A stretch of 64,000 bases of DNA from an uncultured Alistipes sp. (GTDB lineage: Bacteria; Bacteroidota; Bacteroidia; Bacteroidales; Rikenellaceae), in contig NZ_OZ007039.1 of NCBI RefSeq assembly GCF_963931675.1, positions 2,517,806 to 2,581,805 of the forward strand, in the 5' to 3' direction. A program made the translations under genes and the position numbers. The notes below the pieces were generated by a model. That model saw nothing but the letters and a program-made list of their open reading frames with translations. It was not told the DNA's origin and searched no databases. Shown piece after piece: positions 16,840-25,583 of the stretch (positions within the stretch are counted from its first letter, which is position 1; the number at the start of each line of letters is the position of its first letter).

Positions 16840-18138
16840 ATGAAAGTTTCCGTCTATCTGAAAAAGTGCTCCCCAGAGACCTCGAACATCTGTTTCCGGG
16901 TCAGGGAGAAGAGTGTAGACATAAAAGTGGTCTCACCTCTTGAGGTGCAGGACAGGTATTGGGCTTCCGACACCCTCAGTTACAGGCGCACGACGGCTGT
17001 CCCTGCCGCCGAGCAGAAACGCCTGCCCGGACAGATTGCCTCCATCATCGAGCGGGCGGAGAATACATTCACGGACAAGGCGGACGGCAGGTGGATGAGG
17101 CAGGTCATCGAGGATGTGCTGTACCCGGCCCGCGCCTTCGAGCGTAACCACCCGAACCTGCTCGCCCGTGTCCACGAGTATCTGGAAAAATTCGACGGGG
17201 CGGAAAGGACCAAGGAGCACATCATACGCTTCGAGCGCAGGATGTCGCGCTACCATGACTACCGGCGGGAGATACTGGGCGAGGCTGATTTCACCCTCTT
17301 CGTGGAGACCGTCACGCTGGAGCAGATGAACGCTTTCAGAGATTATGTCGTGAACGAGTACAGGCTGCGGCAGGAGCATTCAAACTTCTATGCACCCCGC
17401 ACGCTCATCAACCACAGGCCGAGGCCGCTTTCCGGCACGACCGTCATCAACATCATGAACCTGTTCTGCACCTTCCTGCACTGGTGCAAGAAGATGAAGT
17501 ATTCCGACAACGAGGTCTATGTCCTCTACGGCTGCAAGGAGCCCACCTACGGCGACCCGTTCTTCCTCACTTCGGAAGAGAGGAACATCCTCTACGATGC
17601 GGACTTGAACGACAACCCGAAACTGGCCGTCATACGGGACATCTTCGTGTTCCACTGCTATGTCGGCTGCCGAGTGGGTGACCTTTATAGGCTCACGAGG
17701 GCCAACATCAAGGACGGCTTCCTGGAATACATGCCGCAGAAGACGAAGAAATGCCAGGCGAAGACCGTCAGGGTGCCGCTGCATGAGAAGGCACTGAAGA
17801 TACTGGAACGCTACGATGCCAATGCCGACAGGCTGTTCCCGTTCAAGCAGATACACACCTACAACCTCGGCATACGGGAGCTGCTGAAGCGTTGCGGCTT
17901 AGACAGGATGGTCACCATCCTCGACACGCACGGCTACAACACCGTGCAGAAGCCCCTGTACGAGGTGGCCACCAGCCATACGGCACGCAAGACCTTCGTG
18001 GGTAACCTATACCGGCAGGTGCCCGACCCAAACCTGATAGCCTCCATGTCGGGACACGTGGAGGGCAGCAGGGCGTTCAGCCGCTACCGCACGATAGACG
18101 ATGACATGAAGCGCAGGCTTGTGGACATGATAGATTAG
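16840..18138 (+). CDS. Tyrosine recombinase (integrase), first of tandem pair
   Basis: 432 aa from ATG 16840, which aligns its N-terminus (MKVSVYLKK) with that of the next gene (MKVTAFIRK). It has an arm/SAM-like N-terminal half and a C-terminal catalytic domain with Arg278 (GCRVGDL), His380-x-x-Arg383 (HTARKTF), a later His in MSGHVEG and the nucleophile Tyr416. All five catalytic positions that can be checked are present, so it should be active. It would cut and rejoin att sites for integration and excision. Confidence 0.92.
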   Translation: MKVSVYLKKCSPETSNICFRVREKSVDIKVVSPLEVQDRYWASDTLSYRRTTAVPAAEQKRLPGQIASIIERAENTFTDKADGRWMRQVIEDVLYPARAFERNHPNLLARVHEYLEKFDGAERTKEHIIRFERRMSRYHDYRREILGEADFTLFVETVTLEQMNAFRDYVVNEYRLRQEHSNFYAPRTLINHRPRPLSGTTVINIMNLFCTFLHWCKKMKYSDNEVYVLYGCKEPTYGDPFFLTSEERNILYDADLNDNPKLAVIRDIFVFHCYVGCRVGDLYRLTRANIKDGFLEYMPQKTKKCQAKTVRVPLHEKALKILERYDANADRLFPFKQIHTYNLGIRELLKRCGLDRMVTILDTHGYNTVQKPLYEVATSHTARKTFVGNLYRQVPDPNLIASMSGHVEGSRAFSRYRTIDDDMKRRLVDMID

Positions 18139-18140
18139 AC

Positions 18141-18150
18141 AGAAAGGAGG
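18141..18150 (+). promoter_or_regulatory. Strong Shine-Dalgarno site before the second recombinase
   Basis: AGAAAGGAGG ends 8 nt before the ATG at 18159. It is a near-perfect match to the anti-SD sequence and stands out because host genes here show almost no SD signal. Confidence 0.7.
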
Positions 18151-18158
18151 ACATACAT

Positions 18159-19490
18159 ATGAAAGTGACCGCATTCATCCGGAAGACCGCCGCCAAGAAC
18201 AACATCACCGACCAGGCTCGGGTCTATTTCCGTGTCCGGGACATCGGCGGCGTGGACATCAAGGCCGCGAGCGAGCTGTCCATCAACCCCAACCACTGGA
18301 GCCCGGAACGGCAGGGCTACAAGCCCCGCGTGGCCCTGGTGTCGGAGGAGAAGAAGATGGGCTTCGACAAGGACGTGCAGCAGATCACCCATCTCATCAC
18401 AAAAGAGTACCACCGGGGAGTGGACGGCAGCTGGCTCAAGGGGCTGATAGAGGAATACCACCATCCCGGCATCAACGCCAGGGGCGGCAACAAGGCCGAC
18501 GAGTACCTGCTCTCGTTCCAGATACGGAAATACGTCGAGGAAACACCGCTTGCGGATGAAAGCCGGAAACACCACCTCGACAATCTCAACAAGGTGCTGC
18601 GCTACGAGCGTTTCCGCCACGAGGTGCTGCACCAGCGCGGCTTCCGCCTGTGCATCGACACCGTAACGGCGGATGACATCAGGGACTTCAAGCTGTGGAT
18701 GCAGGAGGAACACAGGTATGTGGACATGTATCCCGTATTCTATCGGAACGAGAAACTCCGCGATGTCGGACAGAAGCGTTCCGAGAACAGCATGTCGGGC
18801 TCCCTCTACCGCATCCGCACCGTCATCAAGTGGTGTATCAAGCGCGGGCTAACAAGGAACAATCCCTTTGACCAGTACCAGATTGCCCGGCCGATGTACG
18901 GCGACCCGTTCTACCTGACGCTCGAGGAGCGTGACAAGGTGTACTACGCCGACCTGAGCGGCATGGGGGCAACCTATCCGGTCTACCGTGACATCTTCAT
19001 GTTCCAGTGCCTGATAGGATGCCGTGTCAGCGACCTGAACAGGCTGACCAAGGCAAATATCGTGGACGGCTTCGTGGAGTACATCCCGCAGAAGACGAAG
19101 ATGGAACATGCCAATACAGTGCGTGTGCCGCTCAACCAGAAGGCACGGGACATACTGGAACGCTACAAGGATCTGGAGAATGCCCTGCTCCCCCGCTTCT
19201 CGCACTTCGGCTACAACAAGAAGATAAAGGAGATACTCAAGTATGTGGGCATCGACCGCACGGTCATCGTCCTCGACCCGAAGACAAGGGTGGACGTGGC
19301 AAAACCTTTATACGAAGTGGCGACCACACATACCGCACGCAAAACCTTCATCGGCAACCTGTACCGACAGGTCAAGGATCCGAACCTGATAGCCTCCATG
19401 TCGGGACATTCGGAAGGAAGCCGGGCTTTCGCACGGTACCGCAAGATTGACGACGAGATGAAGAAGGAACTGGTGAACCTTCTGGACTGA
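18159..19490 (+). CDS. Tyrosine recombinase (integrase), second of tandem pair
   Basis: 443 aa, a clear paralogue of the gene before it, 20 bp downstream. Catalytic set: Arg289 (GCRVSDL), HTARKTF, MSGHSEG and Tyr427 near the C-terminus. The two catalytic domains share long near-identical stretches such as NLIASMSGH, while the N-terminal halves differ more, so they may bind different arm sites or form a mixed synapse. Tandem recombinase pairs occur in Bacteroidales mobilizable elements; whether both are needed is not visible. Confidence 0.92.
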   Translation: MKVTAFIRKTAAKNNITDQARVYFRVRDIGGVDIKAASELSINPNHWSPERQGYKPRVALVSEEKKMGFDKDVQQITHLITKEYHRGVDGSWLKGLIEEYHHPGINARGGNKADEYLLSFQIRKYVEETPLADESRKHHLDNLNKVLRYERFRHEVLHQRGFRLCIDTVTADDIRDFKLWMQEEHRYVDMYPVFYRNEKLRDVGQKRSENSMSGSLYRIRTVIKWCIKRGLTRNNPFDQYQIARPMYGDPFYLTLEERDKVYYADLSGMGATYPVYRDIFMFQCLIGCRVSDLNRLTKANIVDGFVEYIPQKTKMEHANTVRVPLNQKARDILERYKDLENALLPRFSHFGYNKKIKEILKYVGIDRTVIVLDPKTRVDVAKPLYEVATTHTARKTFIGNLYRQVKDPNLIASMSGHSEGSRAFARYRKIDDEMKKELVNLLD

Positions 19491-19538
19491 TTATCATATT
19501 TCCCTCAATCCTTTTATAAATCGGTAAAACCAACGGAC

Positions 19539-20669
19539 ATGGACGGACAGCAACTTACATACGAACAGTTCAAGGCTGACATCCTTCAATGGAAGGACAC
19601 GCACAGGGAAGAATACCGCCGCTTCGCGAAAATGATGGCGGACGGGAACGAGATGCAGTACCTCGCCGTATGCCGTGCCATATTCAGGCAGCTGCCAGGA
19701 ATCAAAAAGGAATGGCAGTTGTCATGGTGTGACGACAGCACGGACGGATTCGAGAACATAGGCCTCCATTTCAAGGAGAACGCGGTGCCGGAGCAGATCG
19801 TGGAACTTTACAGGAAACAGAGGGAAGAAGATTCCGTCCCTCCTCCGTCCTCCTTTTGGAGCAGGATGAAATACATTTTCAGACAGAGCCTGAGAAAACA
19901 TTGCGTGACCCTGTCCGCCCCTCTTGTATTAAGCTGGCTGTATTACGGCAAGAGTTTCGAGGCAATGGTGGACATGGTCAGCAGGCAGGCTGGGCATCCC
20001 AAGGCAGGGAACGCCGAGAGGATGGGCTGCTCCGTTGTCGTCCGCCGGATTATCGAGGTGTCCGTAAAGAACGGCTTCCGCACGCAGGAGGACTGGAACA
20101 GACACTTCGCCATGAAAGGCGCAATTGAGAAAGGCGACATCGGCGAATGGGCGTTGCAGTCCGTAAAGGACAAAATTGGAGGTAATGATACCGGTAGCAT
20201 TCAGACAGACACAACGGAATCCGTCAACGGTACGGCACCGCAGACACAGCGGACGGCAGGAAAGAAAAAGATACAGGAGCGGCCGCTCGCGGATTACCTC
20301 AAGTGCGGAAATAAAGAAGCGGTTATACAATGTATCCGCCGTTTCGTTTCCATAAACACGAGTGCCGTCCAACAGGCACTCCCGTTCTATGTGCTGAAAG
20401 ACCTGCGGCTGATGGCCGGAATGCACGCCGCGAAGGAGTACAGCGTGGGGATGGCATTGCAGTTCCCCGACCTTCCCTCGCTGAAAAGCGAGAGTGCCAT
20501 ACGGCAGGCGGTCGGCTTCCTGAAGGCGGCAAAGCATGTCATCAAGGACGGGAAAGACCAGATGGCACCTCTTATCGAGAGTGACGAGAACCGGGAACTG
20601 TACCGGACACTGGCAGCGGAAATCAGAGAAATCGCTGCCGATGATGAAGCGGAAACTGCGGCCGGATAG
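19539..20669 (+). CDS. Unknown protein of the mobile element
   Basis: 376 aa, soluble and not recognised with certainty; it recalls the DUF6043-type proteins found next to integrases in Bacteroidales, but only from memory. There is a helical N-terminal half, a basic patch around residues 105-125, a Thr/Gln/Lys linker (about 220-250) and a helical C-terminal domain. It sits directly after the recombinase pair and before the excisionase-like gene, which suggests a part in element maintenance or recombination control. Confidence 0.7.
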   Translation: MDGQQLTYEQFKADILQWKDTHREEYRRFAKMMADGNEMQYLAVCRAIFRQLPGIKKEWQLSWCDDSTDGFENIGLHFKENAVPEQIVELYRKQREEDSVPPPSSFWSRMKYIFRQSLRKHCVTLSAPLVLSWLYYGKSFEAMVDMVSRQAGHPKAGNAERMGCSVVVRRIIEVSVKNGFRTQEDWNRHFAMKGAIEKGDIGEWALQSVKDKIGGNDTGSIQTDTTESVNGTAPQTQRTAGKKKIQERPLADYLKCGNKEAVIQCIRRFVSINTSAVQQALPFYVLKDLRLMAGMHAAKEYSVGMALQFPDLPSLKSESAIRQAVGFLKAAKHVIKDGKDQMAPLIESDENRELYRTLAAEIREIAADDEAETAAG

Positions 20670-20763
20670 GGCAAAACGAGCCGTTTTACATGGTCATGCA
20701 GACTTGAATGGTCATGACAATTTAAGACAAAGCATTATATATCAATCCGTTTCAATTCGCATA

Positions 20764-20816
20764 TACTTTTGCACCGTCAATCCTTTTCCCGAGGGTCGGC
20801 GGTGCTTCTCTTTTAT
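20764..20816 (+). promoter_or_regulatory. Promoter and leader hairpin upstream of the HTH gene
   Basis: TACTTTTG (20764-20771) fits the -7 box. The transcript would begin with GCACCG and meet CGGTGC about 30 nt later, followed by TTCTCTTTT, a possible leader hairpin or attenuator upstream of the HTH and replication genes. Confidence 0.4.
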
Positions 20817-20884
20817 AAGCCATCGGAAGGGAGGCGTCAGGGAACTTTTGAAGATGGTCATCACAAACTTCAAAACTGATATTT

Positions 20885-21238
20885 ATGATTACCATAGAAA
20901 GTCTGGTCGAGCAGGGTGCGAACGTGAAACTGGAAGTTTCGCCAGCCGACCTTAAGATGTTTGCCGAGTCCATCGTGCAGCGCACGATGGCGGCCCGGCA
21001 GGAAGAACTGGATGCGGAGATGCAGCGTGCCGCGGAAGAGACATGGCTCAACACAAAGCAGGTGCGTGAGCTGCTGAATGTGTGCGAGGGGACGCTCAAC
21101 CTGTGGGCGAAGCGCGGCTACCTCGTCCCCGTCAAGGTGGGCAACAAGAACATGTATGCCAAATCCGATGTCCGCCGCATACAGACGGGAGGCAAGTCCG
21201 AAAGTGTGACATCCTATTGCAAGAAGAAAAATGGCTGA
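20885..21238 (+). CDS. Helix-turn-helix (excisionase-like) DNA-binding protein
   Basis: 117 aa. The C-terminal half has a MerR/HTH_17-type fold: LNTKQVRELLNVCEGTLN, then WAKRGYLVPVKVGNKNMY with the winged beta-hairpin. The N-terminal part is helical and probably dimerises. Proteins of this kind act as excisionases or regulators in Bacteroidales integrative elements. Its stop overlaps the start of the DUF3987-type gene by 8 bp, so the two are translationally coupled. Confidence 0.82.
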   Translation: MITIESLVEQGANVKLEVSPADLKMFAESIVQRTMAARQEELDAEMQRAAEETWLNTKQVRELLNVCEGTLNLWAKRGYLVPVKVGNKNMYAKSDVRRIQTGGKSESVTSYCKKKNG

Positions 21239-22649
21239 CATGACAAACACCCGACTTGAACTGTGCAACATGATCCGCATGGAGGCGGGGCATGTCAGTG
21301 ATACCGGGTTCCCTCTGGATGTCTTTCCGCAGGCCGTGCAGTCCGTCATCCTTGACATGGACCGGTATGAGAACTACAAGACGGAGTTCATCGCGACGGC
21401 CATGCTGTCGGCGGTATCGGCCGCATTGGGCGGCACCTACCGCATCCGCATCAAAGGCGAGTGGCAGAGCAACGCCGCCCTCTACATCATCCTTGTGGGC
21501 AGGCCGGGACTGGGCAAGACACCGCCGCTGGAAGCGGCATACCGCCCCATACGGAAGCACGACTACGCCCTATTCAAGGCGTATGAGTCGGAACTGGAGG
21601 CATGGAAAGCCGCCGGGGAGAGCGACAGGAAGCCTGTACTGCGGCGCACGGTCGTGTCCGACTTCACTCCGGAATCGCTCCTGCTGACACACAACAGCAA
21701 TCCCCGCAGCGTGGTCATCCTGGTGGACGAGATAATGGGCATGTTCAACTCAGCCAACCGCTACACCAACGGGCAGCTCATAGAGCAGCTGCTCACGGCA
21801 TGGAGCGGCGGTGTGCTGGACGTGACAAGGGTCAGCAACACTATACCTGTGCATATTGAACAGCCGTGCATCAACATCGTCGGAACCACGCAGACCAAAC
21901 GCATACATGAACTGCTCACGAAGGGCTTTGAGGAGAACGGGCTGCTCGACCGCATCCTGTTCGTGCTGCCCAAGTCCCGTGAAGTGCCAAAATGGACCGA
22001 TTGGGATGATGGCGGGGAGGACAGAGCTTCCATGGCAGCGGCACGATGGGAACAGATACTTGGCAAGGTGCTCTCTTTGGACTATGACACGGGAGAGGAA
22101 GAAAGGAGGCCCCATGTGCTGTCCATGGACAGGGAGGCAAGGGAATATTTCTTCTCGTGGTGGAACAGGAAAGTGGAACGCATCAACCGGATAGAGGACG
22201 ATGCCCAAGTGGATAGCCGTGAGATGAAGCACCCGGCGCAGGTGGCACGGCTGGCCCTGCTCATGCAGGTGCTGCGGTATGCCGCCGGCGAGAGCCACCT
22301 GCTGTCTGTGGATACGGCATCGGTAAAGGCTGCCATCCGGCTGAACGGCTACTTCGAGGACTCGTACCGCCGCATCCGCTCATTCGTGGCGGAGGACATG
22401 TGCGAGGATCCGCCCAAGGTGCTGCTGTCGCTGCTGCCTGACACTTTCGACACGAAGACGGCCATCGCCATTGGAAAGGAACTGCAGAATGTCAGCGAGC
22501 GTACGGTGATGAACTACCTCAAGGAGCTGTGCCGGAGCAGGCTGCTGCGGAAGTCCAAGGCCGGGCATTACGAGAAGATCATATATGATGAATCTGGCAA
22601 ATCTGATGAGAGTGACAATGAATTATCAACCCCGGACTGCAACGGATGA
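21231..22649 (+). CDS. DUF3987-type ATPase/helicase-like replication protein
   Basis: 472 aa. Walker A GRPGLGKT (90-97) and a Walker B-like VVILVDEIMGMF (about 163-174) are visible, then a RecA-like core and a C-terminal winged-helix region (about 390-450, ERTVMNYLKELC). DUF3987 proteins are common in integrative elements and phages and are thought to act in plasmid-like replication as helicase partners of the primase encoded next. The gene ends just before a cluster of TGCA repeats. Confidence 0.8.
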   Translation: MADMTNTRLELCNMIRMEAGHVSDTGFPLDVFPQAVQSVILDMDRYENYKTEFIATAMLSAVSAALGGTYRIRIKGEWQSNAALYIILVGRPGLGKTPPLEAAYRPIRKHDYALFKAYESELEAWKAAGESDRKPVLRRTVVSDFTPESLLLTHNSNPRSVVILVDEIMGMFNSANRYTNGQLIEQLLTAWSGGVLDVTRVSNTIPVHIEQPCINIVGTTQTKRIHELLTKGFEENGLLDRILFVLPKSREVPKWTDWDDGGEDRASMAAARWEQILGKVLSLDYDTGEEERRPHVLSMDREAREYFFSWWNRKVERINRIEDDAQVDSREMKHPAQVARLALLMQVLRYAAGESHLLSVDTASVKAAIRLNGYFEDSYRRIRSFVAEDMCEDPPKVLLSLLPDTFDTKTAIAIGKELQNVSERTVMNYLKELCRSRLLRKSKAGHYEKIIYDESGKSDESDNELSTPDCNG

Positions 22650-22761
22650 AGCCCTGTTGCAGCCTGCAGTCTTTGCAGTTTTGCAGTTTCAGAGTGCCGG
22701 AAAAGGAAAATTCCTGCAAGACTGCAAGAACGGCAACTGCAAATGGAGTTTTTCATTTGCA
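22638..22761 (+). repeat. TGCA repeat cluster with terminal inverted repeat
   Basis: Nine TGCA tetramers, mostly within TTGCAG or CTGCAA, start at 22638, 22658, 22665, 22674, 22682, 22715, 22723, 22738 and 22758. Chance predicts less than one in this length. The last two lie in an 8-bp inverted repeat (22738-22745 and 22754-22761). Located between two replication-type genes, it could be an iteron-like origin or control site. Confidence 0.5.
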
Positions 22762-22783
22762 GGAATCCACAAAAGAGAACATC

Positions 22784-23851
22784 ATGACCGAATACAGATT
22801 CCATCTACAGAAATACCGACCGGGCAGCAAGACCGCCTGTCCGAAGTGCGGCAGGAAAGCCTGCTTTACCCGTTATATCGACGAGGCGGGAGAGATTTCC
22901 TTCCCCGGCAATGTGGGCATCTGTGACCACATCAACAGTTGCGGCTACCACTATACTCCGAAGGAATACTTCCGGGACAATCCGACTGTCAAAGAAAAAT
23001 TGAATAAGCAGGAAAGGAACGGCGGCACACCGATAGTTGCAAAAGCGTTGGCAAAGCCACAGCCCGAACAGAAGCCACAAATATCCTTTCTTCCCTCCGA
23101 TTGGGTGGAGCAGTCCATGCGCAGGTACGACATCAACCCCTTGCATCGCTATTTTATCAGAGTGATGGGCAAGAAGGATACGGACAGGCTATTCCGTCTT
23201 TATCGGGTAGGCACGTCAAGGATGTGGAACGGGGCGGCCGTATTCTGGCAGATAGACCGTAACGGCAATGTGCGTACAGGCAAGATCATGGGCTACGACG
23301 CTGAAACGGGACACCGGGTCAAGGAGCCTTTCAACCAGGTAAGCTGGGTACATTCGGTAAGGAAGGTGCCGGACTTCAGGATGAAGCAGTGCCTGTTCGG
23401 AGAGCACCTGCTGTCGGACACTTCCGCCGCCATGTCCGCCAAGCCCGTAGCCATTGTCGAGAGCGAGAAGACGGCACTGTTCGCCGCCTTTTTCATCCCG
23501 GACTTCATCTGGCTTGCCACCGGAGGGATGCACGGGTGTTTTAGCAGCGAGGCCGTGCAGGTATTGCACGGTCGGGAGGTTGTCCTCTTCCCAGACCTTA
23601 AGGCGACGGAAGAATGGAGGAGGAGACTGCCGATGCTGGAATCCTTTTGCAGGCGTGCCACCTGCTCCGACATGCTGGAGAGGATTGCGACCGGTGCGCA
23701 GCGCAGTCAGGGACTGGACATCGCCGACTTCCTGCTGATGGAAGACACGCCGCAGATGATTCTTGCGAGGATGATAGAACGCAACCCCGTACTGCAGACC
23801 TTCATCGACACCTTCGGCCTCGAACTGGTGGATGCAGGAAAGACGGAATGA
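22784..23851 (+). CDS. Zinc-finger, Toprim-like primase protein of the element
   Basis: 355 aa from ATG 22784; the frame extends to 22646 but that part is the TGCA repeat region. A four-Cys zinc finger (Cys19, Cys22, Cys47, Cys53) resembles the CHC2-type primase finger. A Toprim-like core follows, with VAIVESEKTALFAAFF as the Glu motif and VVLFPDLKAT as the Asp motif. It resembles DUF6371-type proteins paired with DUF3987 ATPases, and probably primes replication of the excised element. Confidence 0.75.
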   Translation: MTEYRFHLQKYRPGSKTACPKCGRKACFTRYIDEAGEISFPGNVGICDHINSCGYHYTPKEYFRDNPTVKEKLNKQERNGGTPIVAKALAKPQPEQKPQISFLPSDWVEQSMRRYDINPLHRYFIRVMGKKDTDRLFRLYRVGTSRMWNGAAVFWQIDRNGNVRTGKIMGYDAETGHRVKEPFNQVSWVHSVRKVPDFRMKQCLFGEHLLSDTSAAMSAKPVAIVESEKTALFAAFFIPDFIWLATGGMHGCFSSEAVQVLHGREVVLFPDLKATEEWRRRLPMLESFCRRATCSDMLERIATGAQRSQGLDIADFLLMEDTPQMILARMIERNPVLQTFIDTFGLELVDAGKTE

Positions 23852-23863
23852 CGGAAAGGTATC

Positions 23864-24026
23864 GGACAGCTCGCTGTCCTATGAAAAAGGGGTTGTAAAA
23901 TCCCGTAGCTTATTAGGGCATTTTCACCGCCTCCGCTCCGCGTCCGGCAGTCAAAAAGCCCATAAGCTGAGGGACACCCCTCAGGCTCCCAGGTATGCCT
24001 CCGGCTGTATGACGGGATTTTACAAC
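23864..24026 (+). other. Hairpin-rich region upstream of the relaxase, candidate oriT
   Basis: Four nested or adjacent inverted repeats: 23864-23870/23873-23879 (7 bp); 23892-23906/24012-24026 (15 bp, perfect, 105 bp apart); 23907-23919/23958-23968 (11 bp with a 2-nt bulge); and 23967-23973/23978-23984 (7 bp). It lies directly upstream of the MobV relaxase gene, where MobV oriT sites are normally found. The nick site cannot be named. Confidence 0.55.
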
Positions 24027-24054
24027 AAGAATAACAATAAAATAACGAACAGAT

Positions 24055-25431
24055 ATGAGCAATACACAATACGCGGTCTGCCACCTGCAGCGTGGCAGCG
24101 GCAATGACAGCGGAATGTCATGCCATATAGAAAGGAAGGATGCCAAGGGAAAGATTTATGTGCCGGTCAATGCCAATGCGGACCGGACACATCTCAACCG
24201 TGAGCTGGTCAGGTTCCCTGAAGGAGTGTCCAACCGTACCGAGGCGGTACAGCACCGCATCGACACGGCCGGGCTGCGCCGCAAGGTCGGCAAAAACCAG
24301 ACAAAAGCCATCCGTATCATCCTGACCGGAACGCATGAGCAGATGATGAAGATTGCCAATGACGGCAGACTGGACAACTGGATTGATGCCAATCTCAAAT
24401 GGCTAAAGGGGACCTTCGGCGAAGAGAACCTTGTATCGTGCGTGCTGCACATGGACGAGAAGACTCCCCACCTGCACGCCACTGTCGTTCCCATTGTAAC
24501 CGGTGAGCGTATCCGCAGGAAGCGGGAGGGCGAGAAGAAATATGAGACGAAATCCGGTCCCCGTTTGTCAGCGGATGATGTGATGCGGCGCACCAAGCTT
24601 CATGAATACCAGAACAGTTACGCAGCGGCCATGAAACCGTTCGGGTTGCAGCGTGGGATTGTCGGCTCCACCGCCAAGCATCAGGCGAACTCGGAATATT
24701 ACAGGCAGCAGGTAATCCAATATGAAGAGGATATAACCAAGCTGCAGGCCGATGTGGAGAAAGCGCAGGAGGGCAGGAACACCATTCTTGCATGGTTCGG
24801 TAAGGGAGACCTTGCCAAGGCAAAGAAGGAACTGGCTGACAAGGACAGGCTGATTGCCGAACTCAATAAACAGATTAAGGCTCTTCAGGTAGAAAAGGCC
24901 CGGTTGCAGGAACAGCATAAATCAGAAATCGGGAAACTGAGAAACGGCTATCAAGCGGAGATAGACAAAGCCATCCGCAGGGCGGAAGCCGCCGAGCGGC
25001 AGTCAGAAGAGAAAGATGCCGTCATAGACAGGCAGCGGAAGCAGATAGGCCTGCTCGACCGTAAGGCAAACCCTCAGCGTTACAGCCTCTCATCCGGTGC
25101 CGAACTTGTCCGAATCAACGTGTCCAACTACCGGAATCCGTCGCTCCACATCTGGACACGGGTCGGAGAGGAACTTTTTGAGGACACCAAATTCCAGATA
25201 GACTATGATGTGGCACAAAGACATTTCAACGGGCAGATCACGGACGAGGAGTTTGTCAATGCCGTATTCGAGCCGCAGGAACAGGTAAGCGGGAAACAGG
25301 CGGAACTACTGGGTGCGGCTTTTACCCTGGCCGCCGGTGGTCCGGCAGAGGTTCATGTCGGCACTGGTGGAGGTGGTTCAACTTCGGATTTGCCGTGGAA
25401 CACGAAAGAAGATACTAAACGAAAGCGTTAG
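24055..25431 (+). CDS. mobV: MobV-family relaxase (Pre/Mob)
   Basis: 458 aa. The conserved HMDEKTPHLH (132-141) is the MobV metal-binding/relaxase motif, with the N-terminal domain covering about 1-215. A long coiled coil (about 225-340) follows, then a variable C-terminus ending in a Gly-rich and basic tail. It would nick the oriT and lead the strand into a recipient using a helper's transfer system. No coupling protein or T4SS gene is present, so the element is mobilizable rather than self-transmissible. Confidence 0.92.
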   Translation: MSNTQYAVCHLQRGSGNDSGMSCHIERKDAKGKIYVPVNANADRTHLNRELVRFPEGVSNRTEAVQHRIDTAGLRRKVGKNQTKAIRIILTGTHEQMMKIANDGRLDNWIDANLKWLKGTFGEENLVSCVLHMDEKTPHLHATVVPIVTGERIRRKREGEKKYETKSGPRLSADDVMRRTKLHEYQNSYAAAMKPFGLQRGIVGSTAKHQANSEYYRQQVIQYEEDITKLQADVEKAQEGRNTILAWFGKGDLAKAKKELADKDRLIAELNKQIKALQVEKARLQEQHKSEIGKLRNGYQAEIDKAIRRAEAAERQSEEKDAVIDRQRKQIGLLDRKANPQRYSLSSGAELVRINVSNYRNPSLHIWTRVGEELFEDTKFQIDYDVAQRHFNGQITDEEFVNAVFEPQEQVSGKQAELLGAAFTLAAGGPAEVHVGTGGGGSTSDLPWNTKEDTKRKR

Positions 25432-25583
25432 CATTTTAAAGACATATAATTTCATAGTGGCCCTATCTACTTATTGTTTCTTCCCTAAAAACCTATGATT
25501 GCTTTGGACAGGTGTGGATCTCTAAATGCTTATAATCAATCGATTTTGTTTTAATTGTTTTCATCGAACTTACATAAATAATA

